This document shows positions 47,041 to 57,960 of a DNA stretch of 64,000 nucleotides, piece by piece (the stretch's first letter is position 1; every line of letters begins with the position of its first letter). A program made the translations under genes and the position numbers. Origin of the DNA: Ditylenchus dipsaci (lineage: Eukaryota > Nematoda > Chromadorea > Rhabditida > Anguinidae); contig SADC01000079.1 in assembly GCA_004194705.1 (NCBI GenBank), positions 186,001 to 250,000 of the forward strand, written 5' to 3'. The notes under the pieces were generated by a model. That model was given only the letters and a program-made list of their open reading frames with translations, was not told the DNA's origin and ran no database searches.

Positions 47041-47958
47041 TATATCACTTTATTTGGAAAATGTCCCTACGTCTAAAAGTTCACGAAGTTAAATTGCCTG
47101 GAAAGTGTTTTTATATTAACATATAATACTAAATGTATCAACCGGAAACCAAGTATCGGAAGACACTCAAGCTCTAGGAAAATACTTAAACTGCTTAAGG
47201 GTACCCTAACCAACGGGCGAGCATCGCGTTTTCTGAAAAAAACAAGCTGCCACATAGCGACAACCTAAAATTTAGGCCAAAACTATCGAGGAGTCGATTG
47301 CAATCTCGATTGCGATTTCCAGGACTGCTTTACTGTCATAACAGTTATTGGGATTTGAACAAGGGGATTTGAATTTTCAGATGTGTTTTTAAAGCTGCCT
47401 GCCCTTTTAATTTACTGCTGCACTTGATATACAGCTTGATTTTATATAATATGCTAAGACGCTCCTCATAAAATCATAAAATAATACCCTTTCAGAAAAT
47501 TTGGCTAAAAACGATCTCCATAAGATACCCTATAAGGTACTCCATAACGTACCCTTCCCATAAGATACACTTTCCGTAACATACTTTCCAGGCCAGTCCC
47601 CTAGGGTATTTTATAGAGAGCGTCGACTGTACATTAACAAAATAAAAACTACCGCCTTTTCAAAAAACATAGGTGAAATGATTGCTCTTGCTTTTTCACG
47701 CAATTCTATTTTATCAATCCAGTTTTCAGTTCCCTCAATGGTTTTACTGGACATGTGAAGCAATGTCTAGCAAATTTTTCAAAATCTGACAAAATGAGAA
47801 AGGACGGAATTCATTTTGTCAATTTATCGTTGCCAACGATCTCAGGCTTGTTGTTCGACAACTTTTTCAAACTTTTCAAGTATGTAGGTGCTTAAGGTCT
47901 GTATGGATTTACTTAAGCCATTTTTTGTAGAGGACTACATCATGTGTTGCTATGAACT
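47041..47958. other. No gene; degraded CAGTCGAC MITE
   Basis: 47509-47629 is a degraded member with CCATAAGATACC words and an intact right end AGAGCGTCGACTG plus TA. 47275-47345 resembles 54284-54360. 47746-47785 repeats the tip of the 914-bp arm (ACTGGACATGTGAAGCAATG). Confidence 0.45.
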
Positions 47959-48243
47959 GTGCAGTGTTGCTTCGAAAGCTCTGGGCTTCATCTGACTTCA
48001 TGTAAATCCGTAGATGAAGTGTTTGACAATTGGTTGAAAATGGAGCTCGCCAAAACGCTGGATGATCACTACTTGGAGATGGAGACTATGCAGCGAGCTG
48101 AAGAGGATGTGGACATGAACCAGTCGGATGAGCAGAAAAAAGAAGATCAGGCCGCCAATCAGGGCCCTATTCACCTTTATACGGGCATTATTCTTAGCTT
48201 ACTCCCCCCCCCCCCTGTTGATTTTTCTAGGATAATATCTTGA
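47959..48243 (+). pseudogene. Second copy of the acidic gene, partial
   Basis: KSVDEVFDNWLKMELAKTLD, then METMQRAEEDVDMNQSDEQK and DQAANQ aligns with LKIELDEAYEDFRMKQETVE..DVDMSQSGEH of the 45949 gene. After the alignable part it runs into a C run and stops; no counterpart of exon 2 is seen. Probably a fragment. Confidence 0.45.
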
Positions 48244-48468
48244 TCCTTACTATCAATTATGCCTATGCTAATATTTTGGTTAAGATGATCACTGGACATG
48301 TAAAGCAATGTCTAGCGATTTTTTTCGCACAATGCCACAAACAAGATTTTGAATTAAGGAGTGGGTGTGGTTTTATTAGAGATAATACATTAGGGTACCC
48401 CATTATGTGACTCGTACGGGAAAAATTAAGTACACTGTTCAAAAAGAATTCTACCTAAAATTAACATC

Positions 48469-48693
48469 ATGATTCATGAACATACTCAAAAAAACTCTTC
48501 AATTTCAGATCTATTAGAATTTGGTTTGTATCGCAACGAAAGTCTTTACGAAGGTTTACAAGATGTGGCTGAGCAGTTAGATCCTAAATTTTTCATTATT
48601 TCCAGTATTGTCTTCGTATTTTGCCTGGGGTGTAGTATTGTGCTGCTCAGGTCAGCCAGCCGAATAGTTAACTATAGAAAAAAAAAAATTTAG
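48469..48693 (+). CDS. Small single-pass membrane ORF, right copy
   Basis: Same 74-codon ORF as 43379-43603, on the opposite strand. Differences are Ser to Phe at the start of the membrane segment and a change in the last lysine-rich residues. Confidence 0.4.
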   Translation: MIHEHTQKNSSISDLLEFGLYRNESLYEGLQDVAEQLDPKFFIISSIVFVFCLGCSIVLLRSASRIVNYRKKKI

Positions 48694-49173
48694 TACAGTT
48701 TAGTGATGGCACGACAGGTTGATGGGCATTGACTGGGTCCGCTCTGAACCACTGCTGGGTTAGCAGCTAAGTCGCTCCGAGTGCTTCCAATATGACCTTT
48801 GTGGGTCAGATAGAACTCCACTCTGCTGCCAGTTAGCTCCCAGACAAGCAGAAAGTAGAACAAACTGTTTAGACCGACCAGAATGTACTCCGCCGCTGAG
48901 AACAACACATAGGCTGAAATCGAAGTGTTTATTTACTGCTTTAGTAATCTATAAAATTGTAAAATGAACACCAGTTCCACTGCACAAAAGAAGAAAACTA
49001 AAGCAGGAAAAGTCAGTAGAGACAGCTAGTGGATAACCTATCAGAAACAGGCAGCATTTGATGTAGAAGATGCGGTCATGGTTGGTTGTGAGTTGGCGAA
49101 TGCCAGAGTGGTGATGCAGAAGCGTGTTGAACAGCATATTAAACAGAATGAGATGACCCACACATAGTAGCAA
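48690..49173 (-). pseudogene. Multi-pass membrane gene, right copy with frame breaks
   Basis: Copy of 42886-43372. Near the 5' end CTGTTTAATATG has one T fewer than the left arm (CTGTTTTAATATG), and the tail after SDLAA is shifted. Either copy could carry consensus errors, so loss of function is not proven. Confidence 0.4.
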
Positions 49174-49219
49174 ATAGCATGCATCACTAAAAACTTAGGT
49201 TTTCAAGTCAGGAATTTGT

Positions 49220-49454
49220 GGCGCTAGAATGAAACGGCAGAATGTGCTGTTTTCGCCGCGGATAAAACGGCACAATTAGCCGTTATCCGAGTTATTATAT
49301 TGCGATTTTTTTGAAAACATAAAAAGTTTTTAAAAGTGATAACAAAAATTGAAGAAAAATCGCAATATAAAACTTGGATTCGCCGCGAAAACAACAAATT
49401 CTGCTGTTTTATCCGCGGCGAAAACGGCAGATTCCGCCGTTTCATCTTAGCGCC
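49220..49454. mobile_element. 235-bp hAT-type MITE, GGCGCTA ends
   Basis: Ends GGCGCTAGAATGAAACGG and CCGTTTCATCTTAGCGCC with CGCCGCGG inside each arm, flanked by an exact 8-bp duplication GAATTTGT (49212-49219, 49455-49462). A partial copy lies at 38250-38357. Confidence 0.8.
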
Positions 49455-49463
49455 GAATTTGTC

Positions 49464-50197
49464 GGGGGAGTAAACTGGGCCATTTCAAACTGGGCCATTT
49501 CAAACTGGGCCAATGCAAACTGGGCCATTTTAACTGGGCCATTTTTCAAACTGGGCCAATTTCAAATTGGGCCAATGCAAACTGGGCCAATTTCAAATTG
49601 GGCCAATGCAATCTGGGCCAATTCAAAAGCCAATTTTTTTTTTCAAAATGGTGGTTTTAGGTACCATCCAAAAATTGATGGGGAGGGTATATTCCAGTAG
49701 CTTTTTTGGGAGGCTATATTCTAGTAGCATCGCATTCTCTCTACTGAAAGCCACATTTTAACTTTTTAGTCCAGAGAGGGCGCTTATTGAAGAGGAAGCG
49801 CAGATACAAAAAATTATAATTAATGTTGACCTCAAAAAAAACCCTGGCAAAAAATTACATGGGATTTCCTACAATCGGTACCGTCTAAATTTTGATATAA
49901 TGGCATACCGATATAACGCCACTAGACGTCGGTCACTAGGGGCTTTATATAGACTGTAGTTTAACCAATTAAGTACAAAAGCATCAAAATATAAAATTTA
50001 AAAAAAAAGCACTCAATTGTAGGCAAAAGGTAGGAGTCTGGTGAAGAAAACATTGTAATGGCACCCTTTTATCTGACTTAATACTGTGGCCCAGTTCGCA
50101 TTGGCCCAGTTTGAAATGGCCCAGTTTGAAATGGCCCAGTTTGAATTGGCCCAGTTTGAAATGGGCCCAGTTTGAAATGGCCCAGTTTACTCCTCCC
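49464..50197. mobile_element. hAT-type element with TGGGCCATTTCAAAC arrays
   Basis: Ends GGGGGAGTAAACTGGGCC and complement of GGGAGGAGTAAACTGGGCC, exact 8-bp duplication AATTTGTC (49456-49463, 50198-50205). About ten words TGGGCCA[AT]TTCAAAC at the left (49472-49625) and seven inverted words at the right (50088-50190). It was inserted into the target duplication of the neighbouring 49220-49454 element. Confidence 0.85.
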
Positions 50198-50343
50198 AAT
50201 TTGTCTCATAAAAGAGATTTGTTTCAGAAATTTTTAATAATACGCACTACCTTTCTGAAATTAAATTTTCAGTCATGCCTTTATTGCTTTTTTTAGTAAT
50301 ATTTGTTGGTGAAGCTTTCAAGCATTCTTTATAATGCTTAGTT

Positions 50344-52325
50344 TCATGAGATTGAGATGCGCAAACCCACATACCTTAGACATAAATCACTCGAAAGTGA
50401 CTCTGTATGCATGGAGGGGGCTTGGAGTTGAGATGCACACCCACATACCTTAGACAGAAATCACTCGAAAGTGACTCTGTATGCATGGAGGGGCTTGGAG
50501 TTGAGATGCACACCCACATACCTTAGACAGAAATCACTCGAAAGTGACTCTGTATGCATTGAGAGGGCTTGAAGTTGAGATGCACACCCACATACCTTAG
50601 ACACAAATCACTCGAAAGTGACTCTGTATGCATGGAGGGGGCTTGGAGTTGAGATGCACACCCACATACCTTAGACAGAAATCACTCGAAAGTGACTCTG
50701 TATGCATGGAGAGGGCTTGAAGTTGAGATGCACACCCACATACCTTAGACAGAAATCACTCGAAAGTGACTCTGTATGCATGGAGGGGGCTTGGAGTTGA
50801 GATGCACACCCACATACCTTAGACAGAAATCACTCGAAAGTGACTCTGTATGCATGGAGGGGGCTTGGAGTTGAGATGCACACCCACATACCTTAGACAG
50901 AAATCACTCGAAAGTGACTCTGTATGCATGGAGGGGGCTTGGAGTTGAGATGCACACCACATACCTTAGACACAAATCACTCGAAAGTGACTCTGTATGC
51001 ATGGAGGGGGCTTGGAGTTGAGATGCACACCCACATACCTTAGACACAAATCACTCGAAAGTGACTCTGTATGCATGGAGGGGGCTTGGAGTTGAGATGC
51101 ACACCCACATACCTTAGACACAAATCACTCGAAAGTGACTCTGTATGCATGGAGGGGGCTTGGAGTTGAGATGCACACCCACATACCTTAGACACAAATC
51201 ACTCGAAAGTGACTCTGTATGCATGGAGGGGGCTTGGAGTTGAGATGCACACCCACATACCTTAGACACAAATCACTCGAAATGACTCTGTATGCATGGA
51301 GGGGGCTTGGAGTTGAGATGCACACCCACATACCTTAGACAGAAATCACTCGAAAGTGACTCTGTATGCATGGAGGGGGCTTGGAGTTGAGATGCACACC
51401 CACATACCTTAGACAGAAATCACTCGAAAGTGACTCTGTATGCATGGAGGGGGCTTGGAGTTGAGATGCACACCCACATACCTTAGACACAAATCACTCG
51501 AAAGTGACTCTGTATGCATGGAGGGGCTTGGAGTTGAGATGCACACCCACAACCTTAGACACAAATCACTCGAAAAGTGACTCTGTATGCATGGAGGGGG
51601 CTTGGAGTTGAGATGCACACCCACATACCTTAGACACAAATCACTCGAAAGTGACTCTGTATGCATGGGGGGCTTGGAGTTGAGATGCACACCCACATAC
51701 CTTTAGACAAAAATCACTCGAAAGTGACTCTGTATGCATGGAGGGGCTTGGAGTTGAGATGCACACCCACATACCTTAGACAACAAATCACTCGAAAGTG
51801 ACTCTGTAGCATGGAGGGGGCTTGGAGTTGAGATCACACCCACATACCTTAGACACAAATCACTCGAAAGTGACTCTGTATGCATGGAGGGGGCTTGAGT
51901 TGAGATGCACACCCACATACCTTAGACAGAAATCACTCGAAAGTGACTCTGTATGCATGGAGCGGGGCTTGGAGTTGAGATGCACACCCACATACCTTAG
52001 ACACCAAATCACTCGAAATGACTCTGTATGCATGGAGGGGCTTGGAGTTGAGATGCACACCCACATACCTTAGACACAAATCACTCGAAAGTGACTCTGT
52101 ATGCAGGAGGGGGGCTTGGAGTTAGATGCACACCACATACCTTAGACAAAATTCACTCGAAAGTGACTCTGATGCATGGAGGGCTTGGAGTTGAGATGCA
52201 CACCCACCTCCTTAGAACAGAAATCACTCGAAAGTGACTCTGTATGCATGGAGGGGGCTTGGAGTTGAGATGCACACCCACATACCTTAGACACAAATCA
52301 CTCGAAAGTGACTCTGGATGCATGA
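50344..52325. repeat. 74-bp satellite, about 27 copies
   Basis: Unit includes GGAGTTGAGATGCACACCC, ACATACCTTAGACA and the hairpin TCACTCGAAAGTGA then CTGTATGCATGGAGG. Most copies are near identical and vary mainly in one-base indels. Both flanks match the single-copy cores at 13360-13640 and 58780-58930, and the right flank continues as that transposon (GGACAAAATTGGCCC, AAAACAGCCTTAAATCCC), so the array expanded inside a transposon copy. Confidence 0.95.
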
Positions 52326-53136
52326 AAATATATGCATAACATAGTTCTATAGGCGTTAGGCCAGTATTCAAAGCTTGTTCAACATCTTCCTTTTTGGACA
52401 AAATTGGCCCTTTTTTTGGTCCTTCCCACCCCAAAACAGCCTTAAATCCCTTTAAAATTGGTCAAAAAAGGGTACTTTTGTGTGGTCTCAAAACTCAATT
52501 TTTTATTGACTTGAACTCAAAAAATAATGTCTTTTTCGAGCTGTTGACGCGATTTTAGGTCGATATGGGGGCTTGGGAACATTTAAAAAAAAAGTTGATT
52601 TGGGGGGGGGGGGCGGCGGTATAATGCAAGTAGCGCGTTTATTTCTTTGTCAGGCAAATTACCACTTATTCGGTAGCACATCTCACTGGCTATAAAATGG
52701 GTGGTAATTCAACGGAGAATGAAATAAATGTACTTGAGATAAGAAGCTATTGGCGAAAACTCCCAATGGCGAAGTGATTCCATTTGGCAAAGATTGCCAC
52801 TGGCAAAAAGATCTCATTGGCAAAAAATTTATTGGCAAAAACGATTACGCCCCAAAGTACCGCCCATTTTCGCCCTCGCTAAAGGGTGCCATAGACGTTT
52901 TCACCCATTTTCGGACAATTTTTAAAAATTTGAAACGTTTTTTTTTGCCTTGGTTTCCTTAGAATGCTCCAAATAGTCGACTGGTTTAAGGCGTAGGCAT
53001 AGATGACGCCTTCATCATGAACAGCTGCTTGGCATCGCACCCTTCACAAGTTAAGTGTAGTACGTAGGTTGGCTAAGTCTTGCGTGAGTCTGCAGTATCC
53101 ATCACAATTACCTCACTCACCCACATGTATTATCCA
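52326..53136. other. Transposon right end, G run and TTGGCAAAA words
   Basis: 52330-52470 is the outer part of the satellite-bearing transposon. A run of ten G precedes GCGGCGG near 52615. 52748-52850 holds seven TTGGC[AG]AAA words, inverted to words at 56830-56935. No gene. Confidence 0.45.
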
Positions 53137-53650
53137 TCAGGGTTGCCATTTTTGCTGATTTATCAGCGAATCTCTGATTTTAAGTCAAAAATGCTGAAAA
53201 TTTGCTGATTAATTGAATATTCGCTGATTCCGAAATATTCGTTAACTTTTTCTGATGATTTTTCTTACTGTTCTGATTTTCTTTCTACCGTGTTCCTCTA
53301 ATATTCCCTCTAATGAAGCGGAAGCTTGGAAAAAAGCCAGTCTGACTCTTTTGGAGGAAATACGCTAATTTCAGTTTTCTTAATGGAAAAAAAAATTTTT
53401 TTGTATTCTTTAACAAATTGCGTCCAAAATTTTCGATTAACTTCGGTATAGATAAGAGATGGTGCAAGGATACTAAATGTCCTTCGATAGATCACAATAT
53501 TTTCGTATTTATAGAAACCAGGTTGATCATCCCTATCTACAGATCAGCCTGGCCACTGCGGCTTAGCCCCAAGCATCGATTTTGAAATTGCTCTTAGCCA
53601 GGCCACCCTCTAAATTTCGCTGATTTCGTTCAACAGATTTAGCAACCCTG
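53137..53650. mobile_element. hAT-type element, CAGGGTTGCCATTTTTGCTG ends
   Basis: The left end ATCAGGGTTGCCATTTTTGC and right end GATTTAGCAACCCTG are canonical hAT termini. TATTATCC occurs on both sides (53129-53136, 53651-53658). The left end carries repeated GCTGATT words. Minus ORFs of 60 codons inside are not recognised. Confidence 0.7.
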
Positions 53651-53719
53651 TATTATCCACAACATTCCGCTCCAAACCAAAACGCTAACCACCAATATTT
53701 TGTGTAGCTAACTTTTAAT

Positions 53720-54141
53720 AGATAAATCTTTTTTTGCCACGTTCTGGCTTTTTTTCTGCCACGTTTGGCTTCTTTCTGCCGACGTTTTTTTAAATTTCGT
53801 TCATAAAATTATTTCTTTTTTCGAATTTTTAATAATTTAGTACAACATGTAGCCCAGGATCTCAGCTTTCTCATAAGCTATCAACTGATTTATGGAACTT
53901 AAAAAGTTGGAGAAAAAAGTCTTTTGAATAGAGTAATTTTTTTTAAAAATTTGGTTATTAAAAGCCTTTCCTCCAACTTTTGAAAATTTTTAAGTCAGTT
54001 GATAGCTTGTAGAAAGCTGAGATTTGGGCTACACGCTGTTTAAAAAATTATAAAATTTTTGAAAAGAGGAAAAACTTTTATGAAGAAATTTGAAAAACGT
54101 GGCAGAAAGAAGCCAAAACGTGGCAAAAAAAAGTCTCGTCC
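53720..54141. mobile_element. Inverted element with TGCCACGTTTTGGC words
   Basis: TTTGCCACGTT and TGGCTT words point inward from both ends. Direct repeats ACTTTTAAT (9 bp) lie at 53711-53719 and 54142-54150, a Mutator-like length. The centre (53840-54050) is the palindromic TGTAGCCC..AAAGCTGAGAT core also seen at 3310-3530. Confidence 0.65.
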
Positions 54142-54149
54142 ACTTTTAA

Positions 54150-54590
54150 TGGATGTTACAACCACCTTCGACAGAAGTGCGTCTATTATGCATGTACACT
54201 TTCTGGGGCGTCAACCTCACATATTATTTATTATTATTTATAATATTATATCTATGTTCTTATGTCTTATGTCTATTACTAGGGCCAAAAAGTATCGAGG
54301 ATCGATTAGAACCATTTCCTGCACTGCTTTTCTGTCAGCAAATACCTTAATTATGCGATTTCATGCAATGACCATCAGAATAACAAAACCAGCCAGAAGT
54401 CATATACTTTGGTTTCCTTATCTCATCTTCTACCCTTTCTATTGACTTCTCATAAGGTGGATATCATTTCTAGCTTTAAAAAGATATCCTTTTAAATAAA
54501 ATGTGATATAATATATAATATAAAATGTAAAAAATCTAAAAAAATTTAAAAAATATAAAAATCTAAAAAATTGTTTATTAAGTAACCATG
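54150..54590. other. No clear gene
   Basis: A stretch after 54284 resembles 47275-47345. 54480-54580 is low-complexity AT. Confidence 0.35.
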
Positions 54591-55300
54591 TATCTATTGT
54601 TAATATTTGAAAAATGTTTAAATATACCCGAAGTCGATTTTCATGATAATCAGTTGGGAGTAAGTATCTACTCTCCTCGCATTATTCATCCTGTTTTTGT
54701 TTGCTTTACCACCTTCAAGAGTGTCTTGATCGTATGCGAACACACCGTACCTTTGTAGTAAGCATGTTAATACATCTATCAGAAGACGGTGTTCGACTAG
54801 ACTCTGCTTATTTGTATCCTCATAGTCAGTTTTTTGAGTATGATAACAAGGAAGAACTAAACTGGGACGTTTTTTTCTCAAAGTCAAAGCTTTTGGTGTT
54901 ATTTTTGAAGTAAACTAAAGTAACAGATGTTCAACAGCTCATGTGCGCTCCTGTGGGTAGTTCCAAATCGATATGGATGTTTGAGCAATGTCATTCACAT
55001 GCATTTGATCACCATAACGCGTTTATGATGAAGATATAAAGAAGTTTCCTCGATACATCTGAAGAACTACAGCTATCGATGTAACAGAGTCAAGACCACA
55101 ATCTTGAACCTATGTTTACAGGCTTAACGGAACCTGATCCTATTGTTTCTGGCGTGAGTGTGTCTACGACTGCATTTTTGCCTAAAGACAACATTGAAAC
55201 GGTCAGGAATAACACTTTGTGCAGTTTTAGAAGACATGAAGATGAAAAGACCTCCAACCTTTTTAGAAGCTCTAAGGCTAGTGTTTCGCATTGATGTGAA
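54590..55300 (+). pseudogene. Broken coding traces, unrecognised
   Basis: Pieces look coding but do not join: PEVDFHDNQLGVSIYSPRII (about 54630-54690), LIHLSEDGVRLDSAYLYPHS (about 54765-54830), and EDMKMKRPPTFLEALRLVF (about 55230-55290). They could be exons of one decayed gene with missing bases. No family identified. Confidence 0.25.
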
Positions 55301-55501
55301 GCCCAAAACTCTATAAATTAAGATCATCAATCTTGTTAAAGCTGTCATTGCTTCATTCTTATCAGTTTGCCTTTTACAAAGTGCCGCGCTTCCCATTTCT
55401 CTCTCTAGATTCAATTACAGAATGTCTTTTATTTATTTATTTGGTTTAAATTTATATGATTCTTTTAAGAATGTTTCCCGAAATTCCTAGTGGTCAACTT
55501 C

Positions 55502-55926
55502 CAGAATATATGAGATGGATGTAGATGATGATGTCGTTTTTTGTCAAGGAGGGTCAAAACTGGGAGGCTGGAAAGCAGTGGACGAGGAAAAAAATTCGAG
55601 GTGAACTTTTCGAAAAAATTGCACTATAAAAAATATATGATTAACACTACAGCTAAGATCCGATGAAGAAGACAATGAAGAAAGAAGAAGGATGGTTTGG
55701 AAGAGGACGGCCATTATACCTACACAGGCTTGAAAGTGACGGGAGTCATGGTATTTCAAAGTATGAGATGTGGCAAGGACTCGTAAAGAAAGGCATTTCA
55801 AACAAAAGTGGAAATCTGAGCGCTTGCCGTTTTCGGAAAAACGCAGAACATCTTTACGGTGACTATCAAGATTACATGGAACTGTGCAAACCCACAACAC
55901 ATGCATTTGCAACGTGTGAGGCGTAA
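55502..55926 (+). pseudogene. Broken acidic/basic gene fragment, unrecognised
   Basis: MDVDDDVVFCQGGSKLGGWK reads into an A run at 55591-55597. With a possible intron (GTGAAC..CTACAG) it would continue into SDEEDNEERRRM; a further frame gives YEMWQGLVKKGI and SACRFRKNAEHLYGDYQDYM. The frame changes make it a pseudogene or an error-containing gene; no function can be named. Confidence 0.3.
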
Positions 55927-56344
55927 GTTATCTGTCAACTGGCATACCTCTACGGATTAGATGATTCCGAAGATTGGATTACTGAAAAGATTTTTTACAA
56001 AACCAAATCATCTCCAAAAACTGTTTACTGTACAAATTACAGAATTCTACATCCTTGGTACAGCTTGGAACAAGTGCAGGAATTGGGTATTCGACTAGTT
56101 CAGATTTTTTTATGGTTTTATTTCGAAATAACGTATTAAACGTAATGAGAAAACTCAAAAGATAAGCCTCTTCAAAAATTTTTTTTAAAGTTTTTGAACC
56201 ATTACAGTCAACCCCGCAATGATAATACTTGGCTTGGTAGGTCATAAATTATCTAGCAGATTTAGGATAATTGATAGTGAAATAATTTAAAACCGTTAGG
56301 TCTATTTACATAGACAAAAATATGTAAAATCTTTCAAGAACAAA

Positions 56345-56455
56345 TGTAGGGGAATTACCTGTGGGGGAATTTACCTGTAGGGGAATTACCTGTGGGGAAT
56401 TTACCGTGGGAATTACCGTGGGAGAATTTACTGTAGGGCAATTACCGTCGCCCGA
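56345..56455. repeat. GGGGAATTACCTGTAG array
   Basis: Eight copies of GGGGAATT[TA]ACC[TG]GT ending in ACCGTCGCCC. They are inverted relative to 44545-44650 (GGCGACGGCGAATTTCCC), so the two clusters could be ends of one 11.9-kb unit. Confidence 0.6.
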
Positions 56456-56810
56456 ATTCCCACACCTTTTTACTTAATTCCACTTTTTTTCGAAATTGCT
56501 AATTAATGTTCGAAATTCTTTTCTGAGGTGTCCTACTGTAGTAAATCGAGGTCGCTGAGCACGAATATGCCCTCAGAATTACCCTCAGAATTACATAACT
56601 CAATTTTATCTCACTTGTTTTGACTTGTTGAGTTATTGAGCTTCTTGTCGGAACAATGTAATTCTGAGGGCATATTCGTGCTCAGCTACCTCGATTTACT
56701 ACAGTAGGACACCTCAGAAATAATTTAGAACATAAATTTGCAATTTCAGAAAAAAGGTGTGGGAATTAAGTAAAAAGGTGTGGAATTAATTAAAAAGTGT
56801 GGTATTTCAG
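56454..56810. repeat. Nested palindromes, CCCACACCTTTTTACTTAATT
   Basis: Outer palindrome with GAATTCCCACACCTTTTTAC ends. The inner one (56522-56717) has ends TCTGAGGTGTCCTACTGTAG and contains GCCCTCAGAATTAC repeats. Confidence 0.65.
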
Positions 56811-57390
56811 ACTTTAGGTGTGGTAATTCAGTTACAGCCTTTTCGAATTACCTTTTCGCGAATTCTACCATTTTCGAAATACTGTTTCGCCAATTCTACC
56901 ATTTTCGAATTACTTTTTCGCCAATAGAAATCTTTTCGAGATAAACGTTTTCCAAATTTGAAAATACGAGTGTATATACAGCCCGATATTTGCAACCAGA
57001 CTGTCAATACAAAACTGGTAAAAATTTCAAAATTCGGCTGAAAAAAGTGTCGGACGCTAGGTGGGAACGAACTTTTTGGGGTGTCCTTAAATCGAGAGTC
57101 GACTTAATACCCGCCAATGCAAATTTCGCGCATGTCGCTGCGCGCAAAAACCATGGTATTTTAATGGCTCCTTCACGACGTAAGTGTAAGTGAAAAAAGA
57201 CTGCTTAATTAATCGATGATTTACACCTCAAATTTTGAAGATTTCTGTTAATTTTCCTTTTATATGTCCTCAAAAAACTAAGCGGTCACTAAACTAGCAT
57301 ACCGTGAACCTATAACTTAAGTCCACCGCTCAATATAGGCCAGTCCTTATATTTTAACACTGAATTTCTGATTGTTCTAAGAGCACATAC
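56811..57390. other. TTTTCGCCAATTC words and solo transposon end
   Basis: 56830-56940: five TTTTCG(C)CAATTCTACC words, inverted to those at 52748-52850. 56985-57104: solo right end of the 6217-6804 family. 57115-57170: remnant of the GCGCGCAAAAACCATGG TTAA family. No gene. Confidence 0.45.
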
Positions 57391-57393
57391 TGG

Positions 57394-57960
57394 TGCAGAA
57401 TTTCACGCTGATTACGATGGAATTTTTTTAACACTCCGACGGTCATGTGTTACAATAGAACTACGGACGCAGAATTTCATGCGCTACAAGATGGTGCTAT
57501 TGATTTTTGGTAGACATCGAGAACAACGTTAAGAAAAACGCGTCTGAAAATCGGTCGAAAATAGGTACCGTATTTCCTGTAATAAACGCCCGCCCCCCCT
57601 CGTTCAAATCGTGTTCTTGGCATTGTGTTTTTGGCCACTTTGTGATTACTTCTCTCAAGCAAATTACCCCTCGTTTTGTAGCCAGTGAGATGAGCTACAA
57701 AATGAGGGGTAATTTGCTTGAGAGAAGTAATCAAAAAGTGGGTCAAAAACACAACGCCAAGAACACGATTTTGAACGAGGGAGGGGGAGGCGTTATTACA
57801 GGAAATACGGTATCTCAAACGTGTTCTCAATGCTATTTTTGTTATGTATTAACACTAGAAGGACTGAGCGTAGAGAGGGTAGCGTTTTGTAGCGAATTTC
57901 ATGAGAATTCCGAATCTGCAAAAAAAATCGAAAATGTTTCTTTCCGTGAGTTATGACCTT
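57394..57960. repeat. Host repeat, copy occupied by a TA MITE
   Basis: Inverted homologue of 59797-60093. The 149-codon plus ORF here spans the MITE junctions and is not a gene. Confidence 0.7.
57568..57810. mobile_element. TA MITE with proven empty site
   Basis: 243 bp, ends CCGTATTTCCTGTAATAAAC and GTTATTACAGGAAATACGG. The host here reads ATAGG-TA-element-TA-TCTCAAACG; the unoccupied copy reads ATAGGTATCTCAAACG (complement, 59943-59956). Confidence 0.9.

Larger units (their letters stand above)
48287..49200. repeat. Inverted duplication, right arm (914 bp)
   Basis: Inverted partner of 42871-43784, with a few substitutions and single-base length changes. Confidence 0.85.

Noticed and set aside
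50344..52325. Regular spacing resembling a CRISPR array.
   Set aside because: Units abut without unique spacers, the host is eukaryotic, and the unit is a piece of a transposon core.
57507..57956. 149-codon plus-strand ORF.
   Set aside because: It crosses both junctions of the TA MITE inserted in a dispersed repeat, so it cannot be an old gene.
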